In this document: in pieces, positions 52,101-59,220 of the stretch | How positions within the stretch are numbered: position 1 is the stretch's first letter | How the letters are laid out: each line of letters begins with the position of its first letter | NCBI RefSeq assembly: GCF_043099285.1 | Contig: NZ_CP170723.1 | Coordinates: 3,906,001 to 3,970,000, forward strand | Direction of reading: 5' to 3' | Source of the DNA: Oryzobacter telluris | Lineage (GTDB): Bacteria; Actinomycetota; Actinomycetes; Actinomycetales; Dermatophilaceae | Length of the DNA: 64,000 nt | Notes under the pieces: generated by a model | The model's input: the letters and a program-made list of their open reading frames with translations, nothing else | What the model was told of the DNA's origin: nothing | Databases searched by the model: none | Program-made: the position numbers and the translations under genes

Positions 52101-52435
52101 ACCGGGACACTGGCGCTGATGTAGCCGTACTTGTCGCTGACGGTGGCGGTGAGGCCACCCGCGTCGCGGACGGCCTTGGCCACGGCCGACGCCGATCCCT
52201 TGGGCGTCGCGAGCATGATGGTCACGCGCTTCTCGCCCTTGGTGCGGGCCGTGGCCAGCAGCTCCCGGTCGTGGGAGCCCAGCTTGTCCTTCTTCTGCTG
52301 CGCCTTGATGCTGCCCTTGCCCGACGGGCGGGGTTCAGCAGCAGATGCAGTCGTCGAGACCGCCCCTGCGGCAACGGCCGCCGCGGCCATGGCGGCCAGG
52401 GCGACGCGTGCGCGTCCTCTGTTCGGTGGTGTCAT
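49178..52435 (-). CDS. Large secreted subtilisin-like peptidase (S8)
   Basis: A 1085-residue preproprotein. Residues 1-33 are a signal peptide ending in ASA. A propeptide follows (about 65-130, with VTIMLATPKGSASAVAKAVR). The catalytic Asp192 is in GILDSGVDLDHP, His372 in AAHGTHVAGIAA and Ser567 in NGTSMASPQ. About 180 residues separate Asp and His, far more than in subtilisin, and include DFNRDGDTTDRWG and DANQDQKFTD, which resemble calcium-binding loops. The last 450 residues are beta-rich modules, including a pre-peptidase-type domain (DLDLYVFNSAG). It probably degrades extracellular protein. The ATG at 52435 has AGGATC upstream. Confidence 0.92.
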   Translation of the reverse strand: MTPPNRGRARVALAAMAAAAVAAGAVSTTASAAEPRPSGKGSIKAQQKKDKLGSHDRELLATARTKGEKRVTIMLATPKGSASAVAKAVRDAGGLTATVSDKYGYISASVPVGKVDAIAKSSSVLAVDLNESIPLPKPEGLGAGSASVAAAGPGAGTPDDNPYMPTRDTGSIDFKTAHPAWDGRGITIGILDSGVDLDHPALQKTSTGERKIVDWVTSTDPLLEGDGSWRAMITTVNATPTFTVTNAGTWTAPRSGSFKFNRVSESISATDEAGGDFNRDGDTTDRWGILYDEASHDIWVDANQDQKFTDAEKMRPYKEKFDVGHFGTDNPATAIAESMPFVVEYREDVSLAPAGLPGTADFVNIGVVEAAHGTHVAGIAAANSLFGGEMDGQAPGAKIVSSRACSWGGGCTAVALSDGMVDLATNRGVDVINMSIGGLPALNDGNNARAALYDNLIDGGVQLVISAGNSGPGVNTIGDPSVASKVVSVASSITKETWKSNYGADVSSPLNLHNYSSRGPREDGGFKPNVMAPGSAISSIPTWQPGGPVAEAGYSLPPGYAMFNGTSMASPQTAGGIALLLSAAKASNVQVTTRQIRDSLYSSADFVKGIEAIGQGAGQVDIPGAWTLLKAKPAAQDITIDAPVCTPISDFLATPDRGTGVYNRCDSANGGQISGENKTYVVKAVRTSGKSGTVKHNLRLVGNDGTFSLPTTSRPMPKGGSVDIPVKARTSTPGAHSAILEIDDPATPVVDQRVLLTVVLSNDLVAPSYAKSQSGSVERNLTKKFFVTVPEGAKALQVNLSGVAAGSQVRWIAINPYGVPVESTASTVCFTNRDNGGCNATSRAYANPLPGIWELEVEARRTTPTLDNAYQLKAAVQGVTVDPASQTLPSVKANVPSPVSWTVTNDFGAVSVTPKGGNLGSALSERKTIADHDVQDFEVTVPAGAEKFTATIGGTSDLGADLDLYVFNSAGVEVGRSADGDSEESVTINAPAAGTYTVEVDGYAVPSGSTQYDYLDVFFSSALGEVTVPSASVDLAPGASTVVNGSVTAKTAPEAGRQLFGEMKVVSDAGAVLGTGSVLIGGVTP

Positions 52436-52669
52436 TCGCGGATCCTGTCCAAGCGAGTGGTGATGGAGCCCTCGGACGATCGGGCCGAGGCCGCAGTAGT
52501 GGACCACGGATTCGAGGCCAATTGGAAGGTCGGTACCCAACCTGACCATTCCTTTACCTACCTGAGGGATGCAGTTCTGCCACACCAGTACCCACGCTCC
52601 CCCACGAACGCATGGAGAACACCCCGGGAGGGTAGGGACCGCGCGAGAGGTCCCTGTCGAACCTCGGCG
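52436..52669. other. Gene-free region with subtilase promoter and GGT terminator
   Basis: No gene is visible. AGGTAAAGG on the minus strand (52551-52559) also occurs upstream of the other subtilase (41703-41711). AGGGACC (52634-52640) pairs with GGTCCCT (52649-52655) and probably ends the gamma-glutamyltransferase-family transcript. Confidence 0.5.
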
Positions 52670-54202
52670 TCAGAGGTCGACGACCTCGACCGCCGCCTCG
52701 CGCCGCGGGTCCCCCGCCGCCTCGAGCGCACCGCCAACGTCGCGGTAGGCCGCACCCACCCCGCCGAAGAACATCTGTTGCCGGCCGTGGTCAACCCCCC
52801 GCCAGCCGGCCCGTTCCAGGGCCTCGCTGATGCCGTCGTCGGTCTCGTGCTCGACGACCGGCACGCCGTCCTCGCCGAAGCGCACGTGCAGCCGCGGCGC
52901 CTCGATGGCGGTGCGGAGGTCGGCGCCGTGCAGGCAGCCGTTCCCGAGCACCTGCATCAGGGCGGTCGTGATGCGGTCGGCCCCCGGAGAGCCGATGGCG
53001 AGGACCCGCCCGTCGCGCGTGCGGCCGGTGGTGGGGGCCATGTTCGACGCGAGGCGGGTCCCGGGCGCGAGACGGTGCAGCCCGAGCCGGTTCAGCTCGG
53101 GCTCCCCGAGGGCGTTGTTGAGCAGGATCCCGGTGCCCGGCACGGTGATCCCTGCCCCGTACCCGCTGGAGACGGTGATCGCGCAGGCGGTGCCGTCGGC
53201 ATCCACCACCGAGATGTTCGCGGTGCTCGCGCTCGTGGGGAGCCCGGCCAGCCCGTGGCGGTCGACCTGCAGGAGCAGCTCGTGCCCGGCGGCGTCGAGG
53301 TCGGTCGAGACGTCGTGCACCTCGATCCGGTAGCGCAGCACGGCCTGCTGGATGGCGAGCACGTCGTCCCAGCCGAAGCTCCCCCTGGCCGCCAGCTCGC
53401 CCAGCATCGCCGCGAGCATCGGACCGCCCACGGAGGGAGGCGGGTTCACCGCGAGGTCCCAGTCACCCACCGTGCGCCTCACGGGCGGTCGCACCAGCGG
53501 CGTGTACTCAGCGAGGTCGCGGCGCGTCACCAGGCCGCCGTTCCGCTCCATGTCGTCGGCCATCGCGCGGCCGATCTCGCCGGTGGTCAGCACCGACGCC
53601 CCCTCGCGACCGACGAGCGCCAGCACGTCGGCGAGGAGGTGGTTCGGCGTGACGTCGCCGGCGGCGAGCGGCTCGCCGTCCTCGCGCGTGACGAGCCGCA
53701 GCGCCTCGGGGTCGAGGCCGAACAGGTCGTGCGCAGTGAAGGTCAGGTAGCGCGCCGCAGCAGACCCCATCGGGTAACCCGCCCGGCAGGCGGTCTCCGA
53801 CGGGGCGACGACATCGGCCCACGGCAGCGTCCCCAGCTCCTCGACCGCGAGCTCGCAGGCGGTCACCGCCCCGGGCGTGGCCACCGACCCGTGGCCGGCG
53901 AACAGGCTCACTCCGCCTCCGTAGTCGGTCGACACCTCGACGACGCCGCCGCCGAACCGGTCGGGCGACAGGCCGCGTCCGGGCATCTCGACGTTGCCGT
54001 CGAGGACGACCGGGCTCCCGTCGCCGGGCCACACCGACACATAGGCGCCCCCGGCCAGGGACGTGATGCCGGGCTCGGTGCTCATCGCGGCCATCGCGGC
54101 CGCGACGGCGACGTCGACCGCGTTCCCCCCGGCGCGGGCCACCTCGCGCCCGGCACCGAGCGAGACCGGTCCGGTCGCGGCGATGGCGACCCGTCGACCC
54201 AT
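52670..54202 (-). CDS. Gamma-glutamyltransferase family protein
   Basis: About 510 residues, a full-length Ntn-hydrolase proenzyme of the GGT family. AARGGNAVD-like VARAGGNAVDVAVAAAMA, GHGSVATPGAV and NPPPSVGGPML are family blocks. Thr327 in STANISVVDADG aligns with the autocatalytic nucleophile of T-T-H-(Y/F)-S-V-V-D; the usual His two residues later is Asn here. No signal peptide is present, although most GGTs are exported. The start is taken at 54202 because CAGGAT lies six bases upstream; an ATG 27 bp further out is possible. It is divergent from the nucleoside phosphorylase gene. Confidence 0.87.
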   Translation of the reverse strand: MGRRVAIAATGPVSLGAGREVARAGGNAVDVAVAAAMAAMSTEPGITSLAGGAYVSVWPGDGSPVVLDGNVEMPGRGLSPDRFGGGVVEVSTDYGGGVSLFAGHGSVATPGAVTACELAVEELGTLPWADVVAPSETACRAGYPMGSAAARYLTFTAHDLFGLDPEALRLVTREDGEPLAAGDVTPNHLLADVLALVGREGASVLTTGEIGRAMADDMERNGGLVTRRDLAEYTPLVRPPVRRTVGDWDLAVNPPPSVGGPMLAAMLGELAARGSFGWDDVLAIQQAVLRYRIEVHDVSTDLDAAGHELLLQVDRHGLAGLPTSASTANISVVDADGTACAITVSSGYGAGITVPGTGILLNNALGEPELNRLGLHRLAPGTRLASNMAPTTGRTRDGRVLAIGSPGADRITTALMQVLGNGCLHGADLRTAIEAPRLHVRFGEDGVPVVEHETDDGISEALERAGWRGVDHGRQQMFFGGVGAAYRDVGGALEAAGDPRREAAVEVVDL

Positions 54203-54267
54203 GTCGGCATCCTGCCACCGCGTGGACATCGCCACGGCAACCTTTCCCGGCGTCTCGCGGGGACCGG

Positions 54268-54273
54268 TAGCGT
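54268..54273 (+). promoter_or_regulatory. -10 element of a probable leaderless transcript (phosphorylase operon)
   Basis: TAGCGT lies eight bases before the ATG of the phosphorylase gene and would drive the four overlapping salvage genes. Confidence 0.5.
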
Positions 54274-54281
54274 GCGGGTGC

Positions 54282-55064
54282 ATGACCCGCCCGCCCCTCG
54301 GCATCATCGCCGGAACCGGCTTCTACGACCTGGGAGGACTCGAGGACACGACGGACGAGACGGTCACCACGGCGTTCGGCGACGCGAAGGTCACCCGCGG
54401 CACGTGGCACGGCCTGCCGGTCGTCTTCCTCACCCGGCACGGGGCCGGCCACTCGGTCCCCCCGCACCTCGTCAACTACCGCGCGAACATCCGCGCGCTC
54501 GCCGACCTCGGGGTCCGGGACGTCGTCGCCGTCAACGTCACCGGCAGCATCGACCCCGAGCTCTCCCCGGGCGACCTCCTGTGCCTCGACGACTTCCTCG
54601 ACCTCACCAGGCAGCGGCCCGTCACCTTCTTCGACGGCACCACCCCGGAGGGCGTCGTGCACACCGACGTCCTCGAGCCGTACCACCCCGCCCTGCGCAC
54701 CGAGATCCTCGAGGCCGCCTCCGCCGCCGGCAAGCCCATCCGTGACGGCGGTGTCTACGCCTGCTTCGAGGGGCCGCGCTTCGAGACCCGGGCCGAGATC
54801 CGCCTGGCCCGCCTCGCCGGGGCCGACGTCGCCGGGATGACCGGCGTCCCCGAGGTCACCCTCGCCCTCGAGGCAGGCCTGCGCTACGCCGCCGTCTCCC
54901 TCGTGGTCAACCCCGCCTCCGGCGTGGGCCCCACCACCGAACCCATCACCATGGACGAGATCAACGCCGTCCTGCAGGCCTCCGCCGCCGACGTCCTCGC
55001 CATCCTCGACGAGCTCGTCCACACCCGCGCCACCTTCACCGACAGCGACGAGTCGCCCTCATGA
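54282..55064 (+). CDS. Methylthioadenosine/methylthioinosine phosphorylase-family enzyme
   Basis: A 260-residue purine nucleoside phosphorylase of the MTAP branch. GIIAGTGFYDL (7-17), FLTRHGAGHSVPPHLVNYRAN, VNVTGSIDPELSPGDL and GMTGVPEVTLALE are its phosphate- and ribose-site blocks. Where human MTAP has an aspartate pair contacting the 6-amino group, this protein reads VVNPASG. That resembles phosphorylases preferring 6-oxopurines, so methylthioinosine, inosine or guanosine are possible substrates. The deaminase-type gene that overlaps it (ATGA) supports an MTA to MTI route. Specificity is inference; the fold is clear. Confidence 0.85.
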   Translation: MTRPPLGIIAGTGFYDLGGLEDTTDETVTTAFGDAKVTRGTWHGLPVVFLTRHGAGHSVPPHLVNYRANIRALADLGVRDVVAVNVTGSIDPELSPGDLLCLDDFLDLTRQRPVTFFDGTTPEGVVHTDVLEPYHPALRTEILEAASAAGKPIRDGGVYACFEGPRFETRAEIRLARLAGADVAGMTGVPEVTLALEAGLRYAAVSLVVNPASGVGPTTEPITMDEINAVLQASAADVLAILDELVHTRATFTDSDESPS

Positions 55065-56572
55065 CCAGAGTCGTCATCACCGACCTCGCCCTCGTCGTCA
55101 CCGTCGACGACACCAACGAGATCCTCCAGAACCACACCCTCACCATCGAGAACGGCCTGATCACGTCAATCACCCCCGGCGACGACGAGGCGGAGCCGAG
55201 GTCGGGCGCAACGGCGTTCGACGAGGCGGAGCCGACGTCGAGTGCGCGGCCGCTGGCTGGGTCTGGCAGGAGCGCGACCGAGCGCCAGCGAGGGAGTGCG
55301 AGCGGATGGCGGCCGCGCGCCGACGACGGCGCAGCCGACCCCGACAGCGCAACGGACCCAGAAACGACGTGGATCGACGGACGAGGCAAGCTCGCCATGC
55401 CCGGTCTCGTCAACCTCCACACCCACCTCCCCATGACCCTCCTGCGCGGCCTCGCCGAGGACGTCGACCTCCAGGGCTTCCTCACCCGGGTCTGGGCCGC
55501 CGAGGGCGCCGTGATGGACGAGCAGACCGTCGAGCTCGGCGCCACCCTCGGCGCCCTGGAGTCCCTGCTCGCCGGCTGCACGACCCAGCTCGACATGTAC
55601 TTCCACCACGAGGCGACCCACCGCGGCGCCGTGGCCGCCGGCAGCCGCCACGTCATCGGTCCCGTGTTCTTCGAGGGCCCCGGGCCGGACGGCCTCACGT
55701 GGGAGCAGCGCCTGGCCAACCTGCGTTCCTGGCCCGCCGCCCTCGACGCCATCGGCGGCCCCGCCGTGCCGGTGTCGGCGATGCCGCACGCCACCTACAC
55801 CTGCACCCCCGACGGCTATGCCGAGGTCGTGGCCACCCTGCGCGAGGTCCTGGCCGAGACCGGCCGACCGGGCGTCCTCACCACCCACGTCTCGGAGAAC
55901 GCGGCCGAGAACGCCGGCATCCGCGAGCGCTACGACGCCACGCCCACCGAGCTGCTGTCCCGGTCCGGCTGGGTCGAGCCCGACCTCCCCCTGGTCCTCG
56001 GCCACGGCGTGCACCTCACCGAGGGCGACCGCGCCCTCCTCGAGGCCGGGAACGCCGCCGTGGGCCACTGCCCCGGCTCGAACCTCAAGCTGGCCAGTGG
56101 CGCGCTGCACTGGGAAACGGTGCACGACAGTGGGATCCGCCTGGGCATCGGCACCGACGGCTGCTCGAGCAGCAACGACCTGGACATGTGGCAGGCGATG
56201 CGCCAGGCCGCGCTCCTCGCCCGACTGACGAGCGGCCGGCCCGACGTCGCGAGCGCCCACGAGGTGCTGCGCGCCGCGACCATCGAGGGGGCACGCGCTC
56301 TCGGTCTCGGCGAGGAGATCGGCTCGCTCGAGGTCGGCAAGCGCGCCGACCTCGTCCTGCTCGACCTCGGGGCCCCGCACCTCACCCCGGTCCACGACGT
56401 CGCCGCGCTCCTCGTCTTCGCCGCCGGTCGTGGGGACGTCACCGACGTCCTCGTCGACGGCGAGGTCGTGGTCCGCGACCGCCGCAGCACCCGGCTCGAC
56501 ACCCCCACCCTGCTCGCCAGGGCCACCGACCGCGGCGCCCTGGCCCGCGCCGCCGCAGAGGAGGCCTCGTGA
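55061..56572 (+). CDS. Amidohydrolase, MTA/SAH deaminase (TRZ/ATZ) type
   Basis: A 503-residue metal-dependent amidohydrolase. His120 and His122 in HTHLPM, His276 and Glu279 in HVSEN, His315 in GHGVHL and Asp366 in GTDGCSSSND are the metal and catalytic residues. The family deaminates methylthioadenosine, adenosylhomocysteine, guanine or related compounds. Residues about 42-102 are an Ala/Arg/Glu/Ser-rich insert not expected between the beta-sandwich strands; it is encoded by sequence with a 22-bp direct repeat. The gene overlaps the phosphorylase upstream and the cupin downstream by 4 bp each. Confidence 0.87.
   Translation: MTRVVITDLALVVTVDDTNEILQNHTLTIENGLITSITPGDDEAEPRSGATAFDEAEPTSSARPLAGSGRSATERQRGSASGWRPRADDGAADPDSATDPETTWIDGRGKLAMPGLVNLHTHLPMTLLRGLAEDVDLQGFLTRVWAAEGAVMDEQTVELGATLGALESLLAGCTTQLDMYFHHEATHRGAVAAGSRHVIGPVFFEGPGPDGLTWEQRLANLRSWPAALDAIGGPAVPVSAMPHATYTCTPDGYAEVVATLREVLAETGRPGVLTTHVSENAAENAGIRERYDATPTELLSRSGWVEPDLPLVLGHGVHLTEGDRALLEAGNAAVGHCPGSNLKLASGALHWETVHDSGIRLGIGTDGCSSSNDLDMWQAMRQAALLARLTSGRPDVASAHEVLRAATIEGARALGLGEEIGSLEVGKRADLVLLDLGAPHLTPVHDVAALLVFAAGRGDVTDVLVDGEVVVRDRRSTRLDTPTLLARATDRGALARAAAEEAS
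55183..55240 (+). repeat. 22-bp direct repeat inside the amidohydrolase gene
   Basis: Copies at 55183-55204 and 55219-55240 match at 21 of 22 positions with a 36-bp period (12 codons), each encoding DEAEP. They mark the start of an in-frame stretch of about 180 bp with base and codon use unlike the rest of the gene. Confidence 0.7.
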
Positions 56573-57045
56573 CCGCGACCGACGAGACCGCCGCCCAGGT
56601 CATCAAGCGGCTGAAGATGCAGCCGATCCCCGAGGAGGGGGCGTGGTTCGTCGCCGGGCCGCGCACCCAGGGGCTCAACGCCATCACCGTGCTGCTCACC
56701 GACCAGCCCGACGGCTTCTCGGCGATGCACCGCCTCACCATCGACGAGGGCTGGCAGTGGCTGGCCGGCGCCCCCGCCGCACTGCTGCGCCTGCGACCCG
56801 GCGGGTCGGGGGTCCTCAACTACGTCGACGCGTCGCGCAGCCAGTACCTCGTGCGCCGCGGCACGTGGATGGGCGCGTCGAGCCTGGGTGCGTGGAGCCT
56901 GCTCTCCTGCTGGTGCTCCCCCGCGTTCCGCCCCGAGCACTTCGAGCTGGGCGACCGCGACCTGCTCACCGCCGGGTACCCGTCGTACGCCGCCGAGATC
57001 CAGGCCCTCACCCGCGACGAGCCGGTCGGCCGGATGCGGCCGTGA
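56569..57045 (+). CDS. Cupin, DUF985 family
   Basis: A 158-residue RmlC-like cupin. AAQVIKRLKMQPIPEEGAWF at the start, AITVLLTDQPDGFSAMHRL in the middle and WQWLAGAPAALLRL afterwards follow the DUF985 pattern. In DUF985 the second block normally reads FS-(W/L)HR with a possible metal or ligand His, present here as AMHRL. The function is unknown. The gene is coupled to the amidohydrolase (GTGA overlap) and to the SDR (GTGA overlap), so it may handle a product of the salvage route. Confidence 0.8.
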   Translation: MTATDETAAQVIKRLKMQPIPEEGAWFVAGPRTQGLNAITVLLTDQPDGFSAMHRLTIDEGWQWLAGAPAALLRLRPGGSGVLNYVDASRSQYLVRRGTWMGASSLGAWSLLSCWCSPAFRPEHFELGDRDLLTAGYPSYAAEIQALTRDEPVGRMRP

Positions 57046-57794
57046 CCGCCCTCGTCACCGGGGCGAGCGGTGGCCTCGGGGCGGCCCTCGCGCTCGCCCT
57101 CGCGCAGGCGGGGCACGACGTCGGGGTCCACTACCGGGGCGACCGGGTTGGTGCCGAGGCCGTGGCCGAAGCGGTCGAGGCCGCCGGTCGGCGGGCCACC
57201 CTCCTGCACGCGGACCTCGCCGTCGCCGACGCGACCGCCCTGGACCGCACCTGCGAGGACCTCCTCGACGCCTGCGCCGACGCCCTCGGCCCGGTCGACG
57301 TCGTCGTCCTCAACGCCTTCCCCCAGGACCACACCGCCTGGACCGACCTCGACACCGCCGCCTGGGACGCCATGCACCGCGGCGGCCTGCGCCCCACGAC
57401 GGCGCTGCTCCACCGCGCCACCGCCCGGATGCAGCCCGGCGGGGTCGCCGTGGCCGTCGGGTCGATCGAGGGGCTGCGACCCGCCCCCGCCCACGCGGCC
57501 TACGCCGTGGCCAAGGCCGCCCTGCACCACCTCGTCGCCGCCGCCGCCCACGAGCTGGGGCCGCGCGGAGTGCGCGTCGTCGGGGTCGCCCCGGGGCTCG
57601 TCGCGCGCGACGGGCTGGAGGAGGCGTGGCCCGAGGGGGTCGCCCGCTGGCGGGCCACGGCGGCCCTCGGCCGTCCCGTGGAGCCCGAGGAGGTCGCGGC
57701 GGCCGTGGCGTTCCTCGCCTCACCCGCTGCATCCGGCATCACGGGCACCACCCTCACCATCGACGCCGGCTGGTCCAGCGCGCCCGGTTGGTGA
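57042..57794 (+). CDS. Short-chain dehydrogenase/reductase
   Basis: A 250-residue classical SDR. TGASGGLG (about 6-13) binds NAD(P), VLNAFP replaces the usual NNAG, and VGSIEGLRP with YAVAK supplies the Ser-Tyr-Lys triad. The C-terminus ITGTTLTIDAGW is typical of FabG-like members. The substrate is unknown. It is the last of four overlapping genes, which suggests a role linked to the nucleoside-derived sugar, although this is weak inference. The 146-bp gap that follows contains the promoter of the lipoprotein gene. Confidence 0.82.
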   Translation: MTALVTGASGGLGAALALALAQAGHDVGVHYRGDRVGAEAVAEAVEAAGRRATLLHADLAVADATALDRTCEDLLDACADALGPVDVVVLNAFPQDHTAWTDLDTAAWDAMHRGGLRPTTALLHRATARMQPGGVAVAVGSIEGLRPAPAHAAYAVAKAALHHLVAAAAHELGPRGVRVVGVAPGLVARDGLEEAWPEGVARWRATAALGRPVEPEEVAAAVAFLASPAASGITGTTLTIDAGWSSAPGW

Positions 57795-57899
57795 CTCTCG
57801 CCAGTCGGGGGCCCGACATTCCGTCATCCACCCCGCTATCCGAGGTCACAACCCGACAACGACACTCGACCCCTTGGCCGTGCGGCCCGGATGTGGCCA

Positions 57900-57905
57900 T
57901 AGCAT
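57900..57905 (+). promoter_or_regulatory. Probable -10 element of the BMP lipoprotein gene
   Basis: TAGCAT, with a TTGGCC at 57874-57879 about 20 bp further up as a possible weak -35. A normal leader with GAGGAGAA before the ATG follows, so this gene is not leaderless. Confidence 0.4.
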
Positions 57906-57940
57906 CTGCACGTCTGACCCGATCTTCGAGGAGAACCTTC

Positions 57941-59032
57941 ATGAAGTCCACGCGTTTCCTGGTCGCCGTGCCGGCCGCCCTGGCCCTGGCACTCGCCGGC
58001 TGTGGCGGTAGCACCGGCGGCACCACCGGCGGCAGCACCGCCTCCGGCTCGGCGGCCTCCGGCGCGCCGACCGACGACAGCAACTGTGCCGACACCGCCG
58101 TGTTCTGCGTCGGCCTCGTCACCGACACCGGCAAGGTCGACGACAAGTCGTTCAACCAGTCCGCGCACGAGGGTGCCAAGGCCGCCGCGGCCGAGGGCGG
58201 TGGCTTCTACAAGTACATCGAGACCCAGGACGCCAAGGACTACGCCGCCAACATGGCGCAGTTCACCAACAAGAAGTACGACGTCGTCGTCACGGTCGGC
58301 TTCCTCATGACCGACGCGACCGCGGAGGCCGCCAAGGGCACCTCCTCGACCAAGTTCATCGGTGTCGACCAGTTCTTCGACCCGGCGAAGGTCACCGCGA
58401 AGAACGTCACCGGCATCCTCTTCCCCGAGGACCAGGCGGGCTACGGCGCCGGCTACCTCGCGGGCCTGATGACCAAGACGAACAAGCTCGGCCAGGTCCT
58501 CGGTCTCGAGATCCCCCCGGTCCAGAAGTTCGCCAAGGGCTTCGAGGCGGGCGCCACCGCCGCCAACCCGAGCGTCAAGGTCACCACCGTGTACCACCCC
58601 GCCGGTGACAACGCGTTCAACGACCCGGTGTGGGGCGCCGGCGAGGCCAAGAAGCAGCTCGCCCAGGGTGCCGACATCATCTTCGGCGCCGGCGGCAACA
58701 CCGGCAACGGTGCGCTCCAGGAGGTCGCCAAGTCCTCCGGTGCGGGCAAGGACACGTTCTGCATCGGTGTCGACACCGACCAGTGGGACACCGTCCCGGC
58801 CGCGCAGCCGTGCCTCGTCACCTCGGCGATGAAGCTCATCTCCGATGGCGTCACCGAGACCGTCATGACCGCCAAGGACGGCGACTTCGCGGGCCTGACC
58901 ACCATGGGCAAGGCCGGCCTCGCGCCGTACCACGACTTCGACTCGGTCGTCCCGGCCGACGTGAAGACCAAGGTCGAGGACGTCGTCAAGCAGCTGGAGG
59001 CCGGCACGCTGAAGACCGGCGTCACGCTCTGA
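57941..59032 (+). CDS. BMP-family nucleoside-binding lipoprotein of an ABC importer
   Basis: A 363-residue lipoprotein. Residues 1-20 form a signal peptide with lipobox LAGC (lipidated Cys21), followed by a Gly/Ser/Thr-rich linker to about residue 47. The binding domain begins VGLVTDTGKVDDKSFNQSA, the hallmark of the BMP (PnrA/Med) family, which binds purine nucleosides. EDQAGYGAGYLAGLM and FGAGGNTGNGAL follow. It would capture nucleosides at the outer face of the membrane. A ribosome site GAGGAGAA and its own promoter precede it. The salvage enzymes upstream fit a purine nucleoside substrate. Confidence 0.92.
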   Translation: MKSTRFLVAVPAALALALAGCGGSTGGTTGGSTASGSAASGAPTDDSNCADTAVFCVGLVTDTGKVDDKSFNQSAHEGAKAAAAEGGGFYKYIETQDAKDYAANMAQFTNKKYDVVVTVGFLMTDATAEAAKGTSSTKFIGVDQFFDPAKVTAKNVTGILFPEDQAGYGAGYLAGLMTKTNKLGQVLGLEIPPVQKFAKGFEAGATAANPSVKVTTVYHPAGDNAFNDPVWGAGEAKKQLAQGADIIFGAGGNTGNGALQEVAKSSGAGKDTFCIGVDTDQWDTVPAAQPCLVTSAMKLISDGVTETVMTAKDGDFAGLTTMGKAGLAPYHDFDSVVPADVKTKVEDVVKQLEAGTLKTGVTL

Positions 59033-59069
59033 CGTTCGTGACCGGTCACCTCGTGTGACCATCCCGTCT

Positions 59070-59105
59070 CGAGGGGGCGGGCATCCCCGGATGCCCGCCC
59101 CCTCG
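59070..59105 (+). terminator. Hairpin between the lipoprotein and permease genes
   Basis: GAGGGGGCGGGCATCC (59071-59086) pairs perfectly with 59089-59104, extended by one further C-G pair. It lies inside the transporter locus and probably lets the binding protein be made in excess over the membrane parts. Confidence 0.7.
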
Positions 59106-59220
59106 CGCGTGACGCGGCCGACAGCCCTCCCGTCCGTGGCCGGCCGACCCCCGCGCCACCCCCCTACCGCCCACTGCCGCCATCGGGCCAGACTGTGGGC
59201 ACCCGAGTCATTGGAGACCC

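Noticed and set aside
52670..54202. Gamma-glutamyltransferase, YbdK ligase and 5-oxoprolinase as one glutathione cycle
   Set aside because: The three loci are 15-45 kb apart, on different strands and without shared regulatory sites; actinobacteria usually use mycothiol. Their co-presence is probably coincidental.
55183..55370. Frameshift or assembly error in the amidohydrolase
   Set aside because: The frame is intact on both sides of the insert and all catalytic motifs follow in the same frame, so an insertion of a multiple of three is the simpler reading.
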